A DNA stretch of 64,000 nucleotides from Trema orientale (taxonomy: Eukaryota; Streptophyta; Magnoliopsida; Rosales; Cannabaceae). The stretch spans positions 819,174 to 883,173 of the forward strand of contig JXTC01000095.1 in NCBI GenBank assembly GCA_002914845.1. Direction: 5' to 3'. The notes beneath the pieces were generated by a model, which was not told the origin of the DNA, searched no databases, and saw nothing but the letters and a program-made list of their open reading frames with translations. How positions within the stretch are numbered: the first letter of the stretch is position 1; each line of letters begins with the position of its first letter. A program made the position numbers and the translations under genes. Positions 10,014 to 22,562 of this stretch are shown here, piece by piece.

Positions 10014-11700
10014 GTGTGATGAATTTTCTTTCTATAGTGTTATTTTAGAATATAGTTTATCTTGTTAGTCGTTACTAATGAGATAAAATAAGTGCTAAAA
10101 AAAAACCGCTATCGAGATTTTTGTCCCCACCCTATTTGCATCTCTAGTATGACTCACGTTCATAGATGATCGTGATAAAAAATAACATTCCATTGTTTGG
10201 TATAACAATCTTTTTTATTTATGAAATAGTTATTTCATTTTCTAGAAAGTCTTTCGGATATGAAAATATAAAGTTTTTTTTTTTGTTTTACATAACTTCT
10301 AAAAATATTTTGATACTAATAAATTAATACAAAAATTGTTCTATTTTGTCTATTTTTTATTTTACATATACATATATAACCATTAACAAAATTATTATTT
10401 TTTTACCTTTTTTTTAATTTATTTTATTTATTTAATCATAAAAATTAACTCTTTGGAAATGTTTAATATAAAAAAAAATAGTAAAAGATATTTATTAGCT
10501 ATTTAAAAAGTAAAATAATTATTGGCTATTGTCTATTAATAATTTTCTAACAGTGTTAGAGTTGATGGAGTAAAAGAATAACAACTTTATCATTTTAGAA
10601 ATCGTTTGAATACTAAGTCAAAAGTTTGGGAATGGGGTAAAAGAAGAACAACTTTCTGCTACATGTGATGAATTTTCTTTTTACAGTGTTATTTTAGAAT
10701 ATAGTTTATTTTGTTAGTCATTACTAATGAGGTAAAATAAATATTAAAAAAAATACTGCTACAGAGATTTCTGTTCCCACCCCGTTTACATCTTTAGTAT
10801 GACTCATATTAATGAATGATTGTGATCAAAAATAATATTCTATTGTTTGGTACATCAATCATTTTTATTCATGAAATAGTTATTTCATTTTCTAGAAAGT
10901 CTTTCGGATATGAAAATATGCAATTTTATTTTTTATGTAACTTCTAAAAATATTTTGACACTAATGAACTAATGTAAAAATTGCTCTATTTTGTCTATTT
11001 TTTGTTTTATACATACATATATAATCATTAAAAAAATTATTTTTCTTTTACCTTTTTTCGTTTATTTTATTTATTTAATCATAAAAATGAGCTCTTTGGA
11101 AATGTCTAATATAAAAAAAAATAGTAAAAGATATTTATTAGCTATTTAAAAGGTAAAATGATTATTTGGCTATTATCCATTAACAATTCAACAGTGTTAG
11201 AGTTGAAGGGGTAAAAGAATAACAACTTTACCATTTTAGGAAGTATTTGAATACTAAGTCAAAAGTTTGGGAATGGGGTAAANTACGTAGGGTCATGCCT
11301 TAATTATCGTTGGATGGGAATCTGTGGGGAATAACGGGAATCTGTGGAGAATCTATTTATATACAGATTCCCATCCAACGGTGAATAGACAGAGCCGTAC
11401 GTAGGGGCGCCCTTACTGTAGACGCGCCCATTTTCTTTTATCTTTTTTGTTTATTTTATTTATTTAATTATAAAAATTAGCTCTTTAGAAATGTCTAATA
11501 TAGAAAAAATAGTAAAAGATATTTATTAGCTATTTAAAAAGTAAAATGATTATCTGGCTATTGTCTATTAACAATTTTATAACAGTTTTAGAGTTGAGGA
11601 GGTAAAAGAATAACAATTTTACCATTTTAGAGAGCATTTGAATACTAAGTCAAAAGTCAGAGGGCAAAAGAAGAACAACTTTGCCATTGTAAGGGGACAC
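10014..11700. repeat. 649-bp tandem repeat, about 2.4 copies
   Basis: The block gatgaattttcttt...tgttattttagaatat starts near 10019 and again near 10668. The two copies align through to 'tcaaaagtttgggaatgggg' (period 649). A third, partial copy starts inside the unit at about 11430 and runs to ~11700. A MITE and an N separate copies two and three. It is AT-rich and non-coding. Confidence 0.75.
11284..11429 (+). mobile_element. Hairpin MITE family A, copy 1 (left end missing at an N)
   Basis: It matches the other copies from tacgtagggtcatgcc to the terminus gtagacgcgccc. The first ~25 bases expected on the left are absent exactly where the N at 11283 lies, so the end is probably lost in the assembly rather than in the genome. 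It belongs to the subfamily with 'ttaattatcgttggatggg'. Confidence 0.85.
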
Positions 11701-12159
11701 AAGAATATTAAGTCAAAAGTGAGAGGACAAAAGAAGAACAAATTTGCCATCTAGAAGCACTTAAATATAAAGTCAAAAATAAGAGGGTAAATTCATACTG
11801 ATGACAAATGTTCAGTGGACAAAATGATTAATTTTTCTTATTATTGTTATTATCTATTTAACTCGCAATTATAAGTATTATTATTACTATTATTATCTAT
11901 TTATCTGTTTTTAGCAATAGGAAGTGAGTATATCTACTGATCTTTCCACCAAAGGTTTCCCCACTTTTCTCTGATAAGTTTTCTAAGCAAAGCCCAATTG
12001 CTTTTTGGAAGGTAAGGTAATTGACAATTGAGGATTCTTTTTTTTCTTTTTCTTTTTTTTTTAAAGAAAAAGTTAGAAGAAACTAATGTAATTACGCTAA
12101 AGTTTGGGACACCGGTGCAATTACGGATATCAAGCCTTCTCTACTGTTTAACTAACCAA

Positions 12160-12205
12160 AAAAACGCAACGGCTAGTTCTTAAAACGGTAACCTCAACGG
12201 TCGAA
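12160..12205 (+). promoter_or_regulatory. Cluster of AACGG cores (MSA-like) upstream of the TPR gene
   Basis: Three AACGG cores lie within ~40 bp (gcaacggcta, aaacggta, ctcaacggtc), about 190-230 bp before the ATG. Plant mitosis-specific activator sites bound by three-repeat MYBs have an AACGG core (YCYAACGGYY). None of the three matches the full consensus perfectly, so the call rests on clustering and on the cell-division role of the gene family. Confidence 0.35.
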
Positions 12206-12387
12206 AAATTCAAACATCTTTTATTCTCTCGTATTATACTACTCTTCTCCTTCATCCCCTTCCGTCTTCCTCCTCAAACTCTCTCCCAATTCCTTCTTCC
12301 TCTTCTTCGTTTTCTTCACAGACAGGCTTCACATATCTCTGCAACATTTTTTTCAAACATCATAAATAAACACTCAAAAAATCAAAG

Positions 12388-14144
12388 ATGTTGCAGGATA
12401 TGTGGAACGCTCCACCTGGTTTTAGACCAACCAAGTCGGCTCCTTCATCCCCGGCTAAGCCCATCCGAGTTTCGAGAACTCGGTCCGAGTCGTTCCATGT
12501 GACTCACAAGGTACCTATAGGAGATACTCCTTATGTCCGAGCCAAAAACGTGCAGGTAGGTATCACGGGGGCGCTGTGTTTTTTTGAAGAAAAATGAGAT
12601 TTTCTTGCTTTGGTTTGTGTTTTAATATCTGGATTTTGGTCCAATTTTTGTTTCAGTTGGTGGAGAAGGATCCGGAAAAGGCGATTCCTCTGTTTTGGGC
12701 CGCCATTAATGCCGGAGATAGAGTTGATAGTGCTCTTAAAGACATGGCTATTGTGATGAAGCAACAGAATCGGGCTGAGGAAGCCATTGAAGCTATTAAG
12801 TCGCTGAGACATAGGTGTTCAGATCAGGCCCAAGAGTCTCTTGATAACATTCTTTTGGATCTTTACAAGGTTCATTACAAAGCTCTTGGATCTGTGCTAC
12901 TCTAAAATTCATGTTTAAAAGACTGGGTATCTTCAATTTATCTTTTTTCTTTCTTAATTTATAATTTTGGTGAATTTTTTACAGAGATGTGGGAGATTGG
13001 ACGACCAAATAGCACTACTGAGGCACAAGTTGTACTTAATTCAGCAGGGGTTGGCTTTCAATGGAAAGCGAACAAAGACAGCCCGGTCTCAGGGGAAGAA
13101 ATTTCAGGTCTCTGTGGAGCAGGAGGCCACTAGACTACTTGTAAGAAAGAATGCTCACTCATTCACTCAGTTTAAGTTTCAAAAATTTTCTCGGATTTTG
13201 AATTCAAAGTGTTTTGACTTTTGTTCCTTTATTAGGGGAACTTGGGGTGGGCATTGATGCAACAAAACAACTACATTGAAGCTGAAGATGCTTATCGGCG
13301 GGCGCTGGCGATTTCACCGGACAATAACAAGATGTGTAATCTCGGTATTTGCTTGATGAAACAAGGCCGAATCTCCGAGGCCAAAGAGAATCTGCGCCGA
13401 GTTAAGCCGGCGGTGGCGGATGGCCCAAGAGGCACTGATTCCCATCTCAAAGCCTATGAGAGGGCACAGCAAATGCTGAAGGATCTAGAGTCTGAGCTGT
13501 TGAACAAGGGAGGAGACAGAGTCGAACAAAGCCGGCTTTTCGATGCCTTCCTTGGCTCGTCATCGATTTGGCAACCTCAGCCTTGCAAGGATCACACCAG
13601 TCTCCCGCCAACAGATTCAATCAAACTCCTTCCACAAGACGATTTCGCAGACGAGAATGCGAATTCTAACGTATTGGCTCAGGAAACGAGTCTTCCTCAG
13701 CAAAGAATTACAAAGCAGCAACTAACTCCTAATGTTTTTTTGAACTCGCTTAATGTTGCTGCACAGCCATTTTACTCGGCTAAATTCACAAGAGAGCCAG
13801 TAGTACAGCCTCCAATCTCGAATCCGATTCCCGAGACCCTCAAGCGAACAAGGTCGGGAAATGCAGCGAGTTCGATGAGAATAGACGCAGCTGCAGAGAT
13901 CACGAAGCGGCAGCCCGTTGCGGCTTCAGGATTAGTCCTCCCAGAGACCAAGACTAGAAGACTGTCAAATGAAACAGCTGAGAAGACTGATCTGTTGTTG
14001 CCTGATAACAAGGACTTCGAAGAAGCAATTCTTGCCGCTGTTTTGGGCCCACCAAGTGAATCTGGGAAGGTGGGTGAAAGGAAGATTGAGAAGAGGCTTA
14101 AAGTCTTTCAAGACATTACTCTGTCTCTAAGTCCAAGGGCCTAA
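12388..14144 (+). CDS. TPR protein of the POLLENLESS3/MS5 (TDM1-like) family
   Basis: Four exons, 12388-12555, 12657-12869, 12985-13140 and 13236-14144, give 481 residues. The N-terminus MLQDMWNAPPGFRPTKSAP and the TPR block are family hallmarks: LVEKDPEKAIPLFWAAINAG, the RCGRLDDQIALLRHKL helix pair, and NLGWALMQQNNYIEAEDAYR with PDNNKMCNLGICLM. The C-terminal ~250 residues are low-complexity and end in RLKVFQDITLSLSPRA. Arabidopsis relatives are MS5/POLLENLESS3 and TDM1 (male meiosis exit) and POLLENLESS3-LIKE 2. By recalled synteny with At3g51280 the last is the likely orthologue. TPR arrays bind partner proteins; no catalysis is expected. All splice joins are phase 0. Confidence 0.9.
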
Positions 14145-14528
14145 AACCTGACTTGGGATCATTCCAATTTTCTTTTAAATGTTTTTAACTAATTTAATTT
14201 CAGAAGCTAAAATAGTTTTTAGGCTGGAGATATACTTGTTCTCCTTTGATTTCCGCTTTCCTATAGAGGATGAAGTATGCGGTATGGTATGGTATGGTAG
14301 AGCAGTTCTACATGTTAGGACCTTAAGAGTAGAGATAGTACATTGAGAGAACTTTAGTATTATTCCACTCAGCTTCATCATAACCTCTATTTATTCTTCA
14401 TGTAAGCCTCTTAATCAGGCACATTTAATAAGAATAAAATAATCTGATGTCTAATTTTCTACATCCCTCTGTTTTGGGCTGAATTTATTGATATGATTTA
14501 CATGTTCAACCATAGTTGTTTTTCGAAA

Positions 14529-16511
14529 TTAAAATGTAGGGTCCTTGAAGTATGGTAGTGTACTGTCCTTAAAGTAAGGTGTTTTAAGGATTAGTGTCAC
14601 AACTATGGCAACAGCAATGGAAACAGCTACTCCAATCGCTTTTGGTTTCAGTCCACCACTACTTCCTCTTTGCTTGAAGCCTAGCTCTGAGAGCTTCTTA
14701 TGTGATGCAGCATAGTCTGCAAAGAATACATCCTCAACCTGCCAAATAGATTTGAAAAGACTGTTGAAAAAATGGAAAAAAAAATGAAAAAGAAAAAAGA
14801 AGAAGGGCAGATAATTTGATTTTCTGAAGTGGGAAGTTGCTAATTTAATTTACCTCTGCATAAAGTTCAACATAGCGGCGGAACACGGGATCTTCAACTA
14901 AAGCCTTGTCAGTGGGAAGTTTCAAGAGTCCTTTTGAATCCCCTTTCAAAAGTTCACTGTCCACCAAAAAAAAAAAAAAAAAAAAAGCGCAAAAAAGAAG
15001 ATGAAAAGGCGGAAAAAAAAAAAGGAAGACAATATTATATGTTGTCATAACTCATAAGGTACGTTATATATAGTAGTCATAATCACAAGAGAATGATTAT
15101 GAATGTTACTATAGTTGTCAAAGCTTTTATTCATCTTACACAAAGTATGAGTTATCGAACTTCAAAGGGTCATTTGTCCATGGTCCATCAAAGCCTGATC
15201 TCTCCTGATGCGCCCTTCCCTATTCCAAAAGGAAAGGAAAATGTTAATTTAAAGAACTTAATAATAATGATGAAAAAAAAAAAAAATCTTATCAACTTTG
15301 GATCCTCCTATAAATTAAAAGTTACCAATGTATGGCCTCCAGATAGTGCAACGATGTCCTTGTCTGATAGACCCATGCGATAGAATACAGTCCTCAAATG
15401 TGATGCACCTGCAAGAACGGGTTAATAATATTATTTGGCCCTTTCTATCTGTCACAATAGGCGTTAATTTCAAATTTTTTTTCATATTTTAATGTTACCA
15501 ATATTACTAAATTTAGTCATTTCAAAAAACGTCAGAAAATCATGATTATTATATTATATCTCTGCTCGGCAGTTACATACAATTCATTTTCATTGGAATT
15601 TAACAACTAAAAGAGGTCATCTGGTTGGTGGGAATTGACATATCATGTAATGTTATTACCTTGTTTGGCATCTGGAAGGCGACCCTCTTCCGGAGATTCA
15701 CTTGAATCCTGATTGAGAGAGACAATGAAAAGTTGGTAGATAGCAACAAATTTAACTTGGTAATTAATTGTTTAGTTTATAGTTCGACAAGTAATATGTC
15801 TACATATATACATATATAGTTACATACCTTTCTACCGGGAACAAAGTCGATAGTTGGACCTCCAGTTACCTCAACTGCAACCACTCCAGCAAGCTGAAAA
15901 ACATAACCAAAGTATGTAGCTTTCGAATTGAATTCTTATACCAATATATAATTAAATGTCTTAATGAGACTATAATATTCACCTGGTAAAGGTCTGCATA
16001 AGTTATCTTCGGATGTTTGGCCTTCACTTCCTCTGAAAATCAACACACCAACAAAAATTAATTCATTGAGAATGAAGAATCTACCGCTAATTATTTTCTT
16101 TATAAATAAAATTTTCAAATGTATAGATTAGCGAAAAAAAAAACACTCACCACATAAATCAACCGCGATTTTCAAACCATTGTTTGCATTATGTTGTAAC
16201 TCTTTTTGGTTCCTGATAGAGCCATCAGGACCTCCAGTCTTTGTTTTAACATCGTATGTTCCAGCATCATGCCACCTGCCACAGTGTTTGACATGTGAAT
16301 CTATAACTCATAGTTCAGACCACACCTACGTACAACGAGGAAGCATAACAAAAGTACTAGTAGTAGTAAACTTCAAAAAAAAAAAAAAGATTATTTACGC
16401 CAAACGAAGCATGATAGGAGCACAAGTTTTGCTGGAGATAAGAGCACGAAGGTCTCGGCGAGCTTTCTCAATTTCCTTAAGATACTCTGCGTCCACGTTA
16501 GGTGCAGCCAT
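14529..16511 (-). CDS. APX3: Ascorbate peroxidase, APX3 class, with atypical C-terminal tail
   Basis: Nine exons (complement): 16399-16511, 16151-16275, 15983-16032, 15828-15893, 15660-15708, 15326-15408, 15140-15219, 14854-14956 and 14529-14738; 292 residues. It reduces H2O2 with ascorbate. Key residues are present: distal R36, W39, H40 ([11 protein letters not shown]), proximal H160 (SGGHTLG), R169, W176 (GFDGPW) and D205 (LPTD). A hydrophobic segment (~257-274) marks the membrane-anchored peroxisomal class. After it, where the downstream paralogue has a basic tail (VHRRTK), this protein ends [19 protein letters not shown], an 8-residue tandem repeat encoded by a 24-bp DNA duplication. It is one of a head-to-tail pair with the gene at 17199. 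Catalysis looks intact; the final location is uncertain. Confidence 0.92.
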
Positions 16512-17030
16512 GAGAGCAGGCACGCGTGTATACAAGCCCGAAATTGTACAAGTACTTTTGAATCAACACAAGAAGATGAAGATCAATGGAATGAGAGGTT
16601 TTCTTTGGGTTTCTATATATGTGTATTTGGAGGCCTAAAATTGAAGAGAACAACTTTTTTTCGGATTAAGGTAAGGTATTACGAAAAGTATCTGTTATTT
16701 GCTTTTGGAAGAGGAAAAGGAAGGAAGAAAAGGCTTCTTTTGCTTATATTCGTTTTACTCATTTATTCCCTTCTCGAATAGTCTTATAGCAACATAACTT
16801 GTCTTTTTAGATTGTTGTTTCAAATAAAATATTGACCTAAAGAAAAACTCATGTAATCCTAACCATCCACACAAGTCATGCATGTTCTTGCATCTAACAG
16901 AACTACATTGAGAATAGTATGCATGCATATCTATGTTTAATAACCTCATTTTTCATTCTAAGATTCAGAACAAAAGCTAAAAATATATCTTTTACGCTTC
17001 ATCTTAAAGAGCTTGTTTGTGTATACAAGT

Positions 17031-17182
17031 CCAATCAACAATACAACATAGAATAAGGACTTATTCGATTGGTGGATAACTGTGATTTACTTGATGTTTC
17101 TAGTAACTCCAATCAAGAATACAACATGGATAAGGACTTATTTGATTGGTGGATCACTATGATTTACTGAATGCTTCTAATA
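17031..17182. repeat. 78-bp tandem duplication between the two APX genes
   Basis: The block starting ccaatcaa.aatacaacat occurs at 17031 and 17109 and aligns through 'aaggactta' and 'gattggtgga' with few changes. It lies in the ~690-bp spacer that is downstream of one APX gene and promoter of the other. Apart from this the spacer (16512-17198) shows no feature. Confidence 0.7.
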
Positions 17183-17198
17183 CTTGACCAATCTTCTT

Positions 17199-19889
17199 TC
17201 ACTTGGTTCTTCTATGAACTTCATAGAAGTAACTTAAGATCACCACAGCCGCAGCAACCGCAACTCCCACAGCACTTTGCGCCAATATTACACTGCTTTT
17301 TGTGGCTTCCTTGAGGCTGAAGGAAGGTGGAGTGAAGCCTAGCTCTGATAGTTTTTTGTGTGACTCTGCATAATCTTTGAAGAATGCATCCTCATCCTGC
17401 AATATAAAAATGATGAAAAACAAACCGAAAAACTCAGAAAACTCAATAATATTATATTTCAACGCCAAAGGATATGTCACATAAGTCATAACAAGTTAGC
17501 ACTAATAACTTGGTGAAAACTAGGATATATGATGAAATAGGACATTGGAGAGATGACAAGTTTTTAGCTTCAGTTTCTTCTCAATAGAAAGCTGCAAATG
17601 TATATAACCTTGGCATATTGCTCGACATAGCTTCGGAATGCAGGATCATCCAGTAAAGCATTGTCTGTGGGAAGTTTCAACAGTCCCTCTGATTCTCCTT
17701 TCAGTAGCTCCCTGCAGAGTGTAGTATTAGCATGTATTCTTGTCAAGTACGTATTCTACAAGAATTTTCCTAATTGAGCAAAAACATGACTGAAGATAAG
17801 AAGAATTTAATTTCTATTGATTTTCTTACACAAAATACGAATTGTCGAACTTCAGAGGCTCCCTTGTCCAAGGGCCGTCAAAGCCTGATCGGTCCGGATG
17901 TGCCTTGCCCTAAAGAATCAAATTAAAACATGAGTTACGTGTATGTTTACCTTGTTTGAATCATATCATACACAGACAGGGTTGCAAAAATGACTACCAG
18001 TGTGTGCCCTCCAGAAAGCGCCACAATGTCCTTGTCAGATAGACCCATGCGATAAAAGATGTCCTTAAGGTGTGATACACCTGCAGGAAAATTCACAAAG
18101 GAAAAATATACTTTGTTTAAAACTACTAATGTCATGCACTTTTTTGGTCTATATTCAGATGATAATGTTGTGTAACAAAGCTCTATTCCCTACTTTGGTT
18201 TTCATTTAAGGTTTTGAAGTTCCAATGCATTTAAGATGAACAGAAACTTGAGAGACTACATAGAACAATGAAATTCGAGTATTCACTGTTGTGTTTTACA
18301 GTGATCTAGACTGTCACTACATAGTAAAATCACTTGCTCATGACAATCTCAAAAAGGATAAGTAATAGTTAAGTTGTATTTATGTAGTTCATGTAGAATA
18401 GCCCTGTTGGCACAAATGAAAGTTGACATGGTTAACTATATACCTTGTTTAGCATCCGGAAGACGTCCTTCTTCAGGAGATTTCACTGAATCCTGATCCA
18501 GAGATTTAAAAAATGTTACTAAAAAGTGATTATGAAACTGAAAAAACGTCATCAACATACCTTTCTTCCGGGAACAAAGTCAATAGTTGGACCTCCAGTC
18601 ACCTCAACAGCAACAACTCCAGCAAGCTAAACCAAACATAACAGAATATGACTTATTTGCATCACTCCGGGAATGAAAACATTAATGTCATTTCTACAAA
18701 CAGCACTTGTATATCCAAACAGTTCACGAAACTCTTAAAACTTACTTGTTTATACAATCAAGCTAAAATGGCCTAAACTGAAAGCGAATGTCTCATCCAG
18801 TAAAGATGGCCCCAAAAAATTAAATTCTTGCATCATACCAACAAACATACAATCTGACTTAACGTCATCTGAAGTGTGTAAACATATTCAGGATAGTTGC
18901 CTATCTATTGTTAATTAGTGTTATCCCTACGAACACAGATATATGTGTGTGTGTATATCTATATATATATATATATATATATATTGAAAGCCAGAGACAG
19001 AAAGCTTCTAAAACAAACAATAATCACCTGGTAAAGATCAGCATATGTAATCTTTGGATGTTTGGCCTTCACTTCCTCTGATATCAAAACACAAAGAGGA
19101 AACATTAATTAGAGTAGAAATTAGTACTCTAAAGATAAATTATGGTTAAGGTCACTGACCAACAACATATTTGCACAGAAATTTCAACCACGTAGTCCAT
19201 TATTCTAATCATCAAATGTTAATTTTGGCAAAATTATTTTGAGTCAAAGATATCCCACTTCTCAATTCGCATGCTATCGATGTTCCTCCCATATTTGTCA
19301 TTAACATAATAACAATTTAAAACCAAAAGACATAATATGCTAGACTAAACCTTAATTAGATTAATTAAGTCTAAAATTTACTAAACTGAAAATGTTGTGA
19401 AAAAGGAGAAAAGCTGACCACAAAAGTTAATGGCAATTTTCAAGCCACTATTAGCTCCATGCCCCAGTTCATGCTCATTCCTGATTGAGCCATTAGGACC
19501 TCCTGTCTTGGTATGAACATCATAAGTTCCAGCATCATGCCACCTGCCCAAATATTCATTCAAATTTTACCATCTCTGCCTCAAACTAACTTGTAAGTAT
19601 AAGCATCTTAAGCTACTCACACTCCAAATAAGCCAAAACCCATTGAAGCAGTGCTAACAACTAACAAGAAAATCTTAGCTGAATTAAGCTAATGACACAG
19701 TGAAACTCTGTTTGGTTACTGAGAAAATCTTACGAGAAAACAAAAAACAAAAAGAGAGAAAGTATTTACTTACGCCAAACGAAGCATGATAGGAGCACAA
19801 TTCTTGCTCGAGATCAAAGCGCGAAGGTCTCGACGAGCTTTCTCCACCTCCTTGAGGTATTCTGCATCTACTACTACTGCTTCCGCCAT
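17199..19889 (-). CDS. APX3: Ascorbate peroxidase 3-like, peroxisomal membrane type
   Basis: Nine exons (complement): 19774-19889, 19419-19543, 19028-19077, 18561-18626, 18444-18492, 17998-18080, 17830-17909, 17609-17711 and 17199-17396; 289 residues. Internal exon lengths are identical to those of the neighbouring APX gene, so the pair is a tandem duplication. The active site [28 protein letters not shown] and LPTD is complete. The C-terminus has a membrane segment ([18 protein letters not shown]) followed by EVHRRTK. Hydrophobic span plus basic tail is the known sorting signal that carries APX3 to the peroxisome membrane. It detoxifies H2O2 at the peroxisome surface. A (TA)n tract lies in the intron near 18960. 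Confidence 0.95.
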
Positions 19890-21719
19890 CAAAGCTCAAA
19901 ATTTTGTACCAGAAGAAGAAGAAGAAAAAAGCTCAAAAGGTTTGAAAATATGGCTTTTTTTTTTTTTTTTTTTCGGGAAAGAAATGGAGCTTCAAAGCTA
20001 TATCTATTGCTAATTGCAAAATGATATTTATTTATCGCGATTTTTACTTATTTTTTTATTTATTTTTTTGGTCTTTGTTAATAGAGCTACGCATTGGTAG
20101 CGAGTGTCGTGGGACTCTCTTTGGAGAGAATGATAAGGTGAATAATTCGGGTATGCGAATGGAACGTGAGATTGCATGTGGTGAGAGCGCGTGGTGGTGT
20201 TGGTGGCTGACGCCTTATCTTTTTGTTGGTCTTCGTGCCATCTGGAGTCTTTGAGTCTGTGCCTTGTAGGAACGGATTAACGAACCGAATCGTCATCTGT
20301 AAGTTCTCGTTATAGTGGGCCCATGGTTTTGATGACGGTTTTCTTAAGCCCAAATGATTTCAGACTGGGCCGGGCAGTGCGCCCATTTATAAGAAATGCC
20401 CCTTTTTTTTTAGATTAATTTAAAAAAGGCCGTTTTTCACACCTATTTATATAAACAGTTGTTTTATAATCTTATTTTGATAAATGACTTTTTTAGTTGA
20501 TCTATTTTTAAAAAATTAAATCAATTTTATACAAAATAAATCATTATATTTTCATCTATTAAATATAAAAAAGGCTATTTTCTAAATAAGTTTCAAATTT
20601 CGGTCATTATTTAACTATATTTAAAAAAACAGCCATTTTTCAAACAGTTATCCAAAATTCGGCCACTTAGCTTAAAAGCCCTTTGACAATACGTGGTCGT
20701 TGGCTATTAACTAGCCGTGTCATCTCAAACTGCAAATAGAACCGAGAAAAAGAGAGAAAAAGAATAGAACACTAGAATGAAATGAGAAGGTACTTAATTT
20801 TCGAGTTACAAACTTGCTAATTTTTAATTAAATTCTAAGGTAACTCAGAGACAATGCAAATGAAATAATACATTCTAGAATGCAAATAAAATAATACATT
20901 CTATATAGTAGTAGCAACAGTTTTAACGGGGCTTGTCTCTCGTTCTTTCTCATCTCAATGTAAATTTATGAACCAAGGTTCGATACATCACTCTATAACT
21001 CTATTTTAGTATACGTTACTCGCTTAAATATTTATTACACATTACTTGCTCAAATAAGGTGTGCAGTTTTGAGGTGTAGTAGTGAAAGTGAAAACTGAGC
21101 TTATCTTTCTCTTAATTAGTTCCATTGTTGAATCCCGATTAATTCTAAATGATCGATGAAAGGGAGTAGCCGAACGGTGCTTGTCTTTATTTCTTTTTTT
21201 CAATCCAGCAATTTCAAAAGTTTAATATTTGATATGATCCATTTATTGGTGTAATTTAACTTTCAGGATTGCAATGTATATATTACCATAAAAATTCCTA
21301 CATCAAATAACTGCGAAATCTTGCTACAAACAGAAACTATAAAAAGCTGTGGAAAAAAGGTTCCATAGATGGCTGGACACGTGGATTAGACCACCCAATC
21401 CTGCCACTGCCAGGCTGCCACACCACCTTTGGCCACCTAAGGCTAAGGGAATAAATATTGCATAGTATCTTATACCTTTTCCTAATTGAATAGTGACTAG
21501 TTAATAGTGATACCATATGGTATAATGTACATTGTACTTTCTTTTATTATTATTATTATTATTTTCGCTAATATTGTGTTGTACTATTTGCATGAACGCA
21601 GTTTGTTTACTTTGTTTTCAGGAGTCATTGTCATATGTACTAGTCCTGCATAATATTAGTACGTATGCTACTTGATAAGTTGATACCCACTATTCTTAGT
21701 CTTTTTATCGTCTTTTTTA
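19890..21719. other. Spacer upstream of the APX genes, no gene
   Basis: About the first 450 bases should hold the promoter and 5' UTR of the APX gene; no clear TATA or factor site stood out. From ~20390 the sequence is AT-rich with poly-T runs. A (TTA)n-type run lies near 21545. No protein-like ORF is present. Confidence 0.45.
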
Positions 21720-22150
21720 ATTACGGCTGAACTGCAGAGTCTTTTTATCATCTTTTTTAATTACGATTGAATTGCAAAAAAATATTTTGATATTTGAGTG
21801 TTTTATAATTTAAACTATGAAGTTTGAATCCTACAAAATAATATTCTGAGATTAAAAATTTATGAAAGTTAATACTTTAGACTGATTTTTTGAATAACTT
21901 TAAGTGGTAAAAGACACTAATATCTTCAAAACTAAGGAGAATAATAGGGATTAATACAGTTTTAATAGAAGATATTATTATTTTTTTCATTATCAAAATC
22001 GGTCAAAAAGTCAGTCCATGATACTAATTTTCAGAAATACTTAATCTTAAAGTATTATTTTTGCAGAGTCCAAACTTTAAAGTTGAAATTACATAACATC
22101 CAAATCTCAAGATAATTTTTTGCAGTTTATCCTTCACTTAACCGCAAAAG
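21720..22150. mobile_element. ~430-bp hairpin MITE, degenerate
   Basis: Reading inward from ~21750 (gaattgcaaaaaaatatttt) matches the reverse complement of sequence ending near 22150 (gataattttttgcagttta) over ~170 bp per arm, including the mirrored landmarks 'actatgaagtttgaatcc' and 'caaactttaaagttgaaat'. A 40-bp direct repeat (agtctttttatc.tctttt) sits at its left edge (21698 and 21738). No coding sequence. Confidence 0.65.
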
Positions 22151-22358
22151 TTACCCTACTCACACTGTGCAAAAGTTATATACTTGAATACAATTTTAAA
22201 AATATATCGCATGTATTTTATTTGTAAATATTAAAATAGAGTATTTAGAGAATTATAGAAGTTCATAAAACTTAATTTGCGTTTCTATTTATAAATATTA
22301 TATAGAGAACTATAGAAGTTGATAAAACTCAATAACGAGTAGATAAAATTAAAATAAA

Positions 22359-22562
22359 GATAACGCTATATGTACTAAAATTTTTATCAAATTTTTAATA
22401 CCAATATATATGGCATGTAAGTTGGTAATATTCAATTGATAATTATGATTAACTTATTTATGATAAAATTTAATATATTAATTAAATAATACTAACTCAA
22501 ATATCACATGTGTTGGTATTAAAAATTTAGTAAAAATTTTGGTCTAACATTATCCGTTATCC
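22359..22562. mobile_element. ~204-bp MITE with ~50-bp inverted ends
   Basis: The left end (agataacgctatatgtacta, then aaatttttaataccaa) is the reverse complement of the right end (ttggtattaaaaattt ... gtctaacattatccgtta), with a few mismatches. The interior is AT-rich. The target-site duplication is not clear. Confidence 0.6.

Noticed and set aside
8899-10147. ctagagatg at 8899 and catctctag at 10139 as ends of one large element around the foldback
   Set aside because: The right motif is part of the 649-bp tandem repeat and recurs in altered form in the next copy, and no target duplication is visible.
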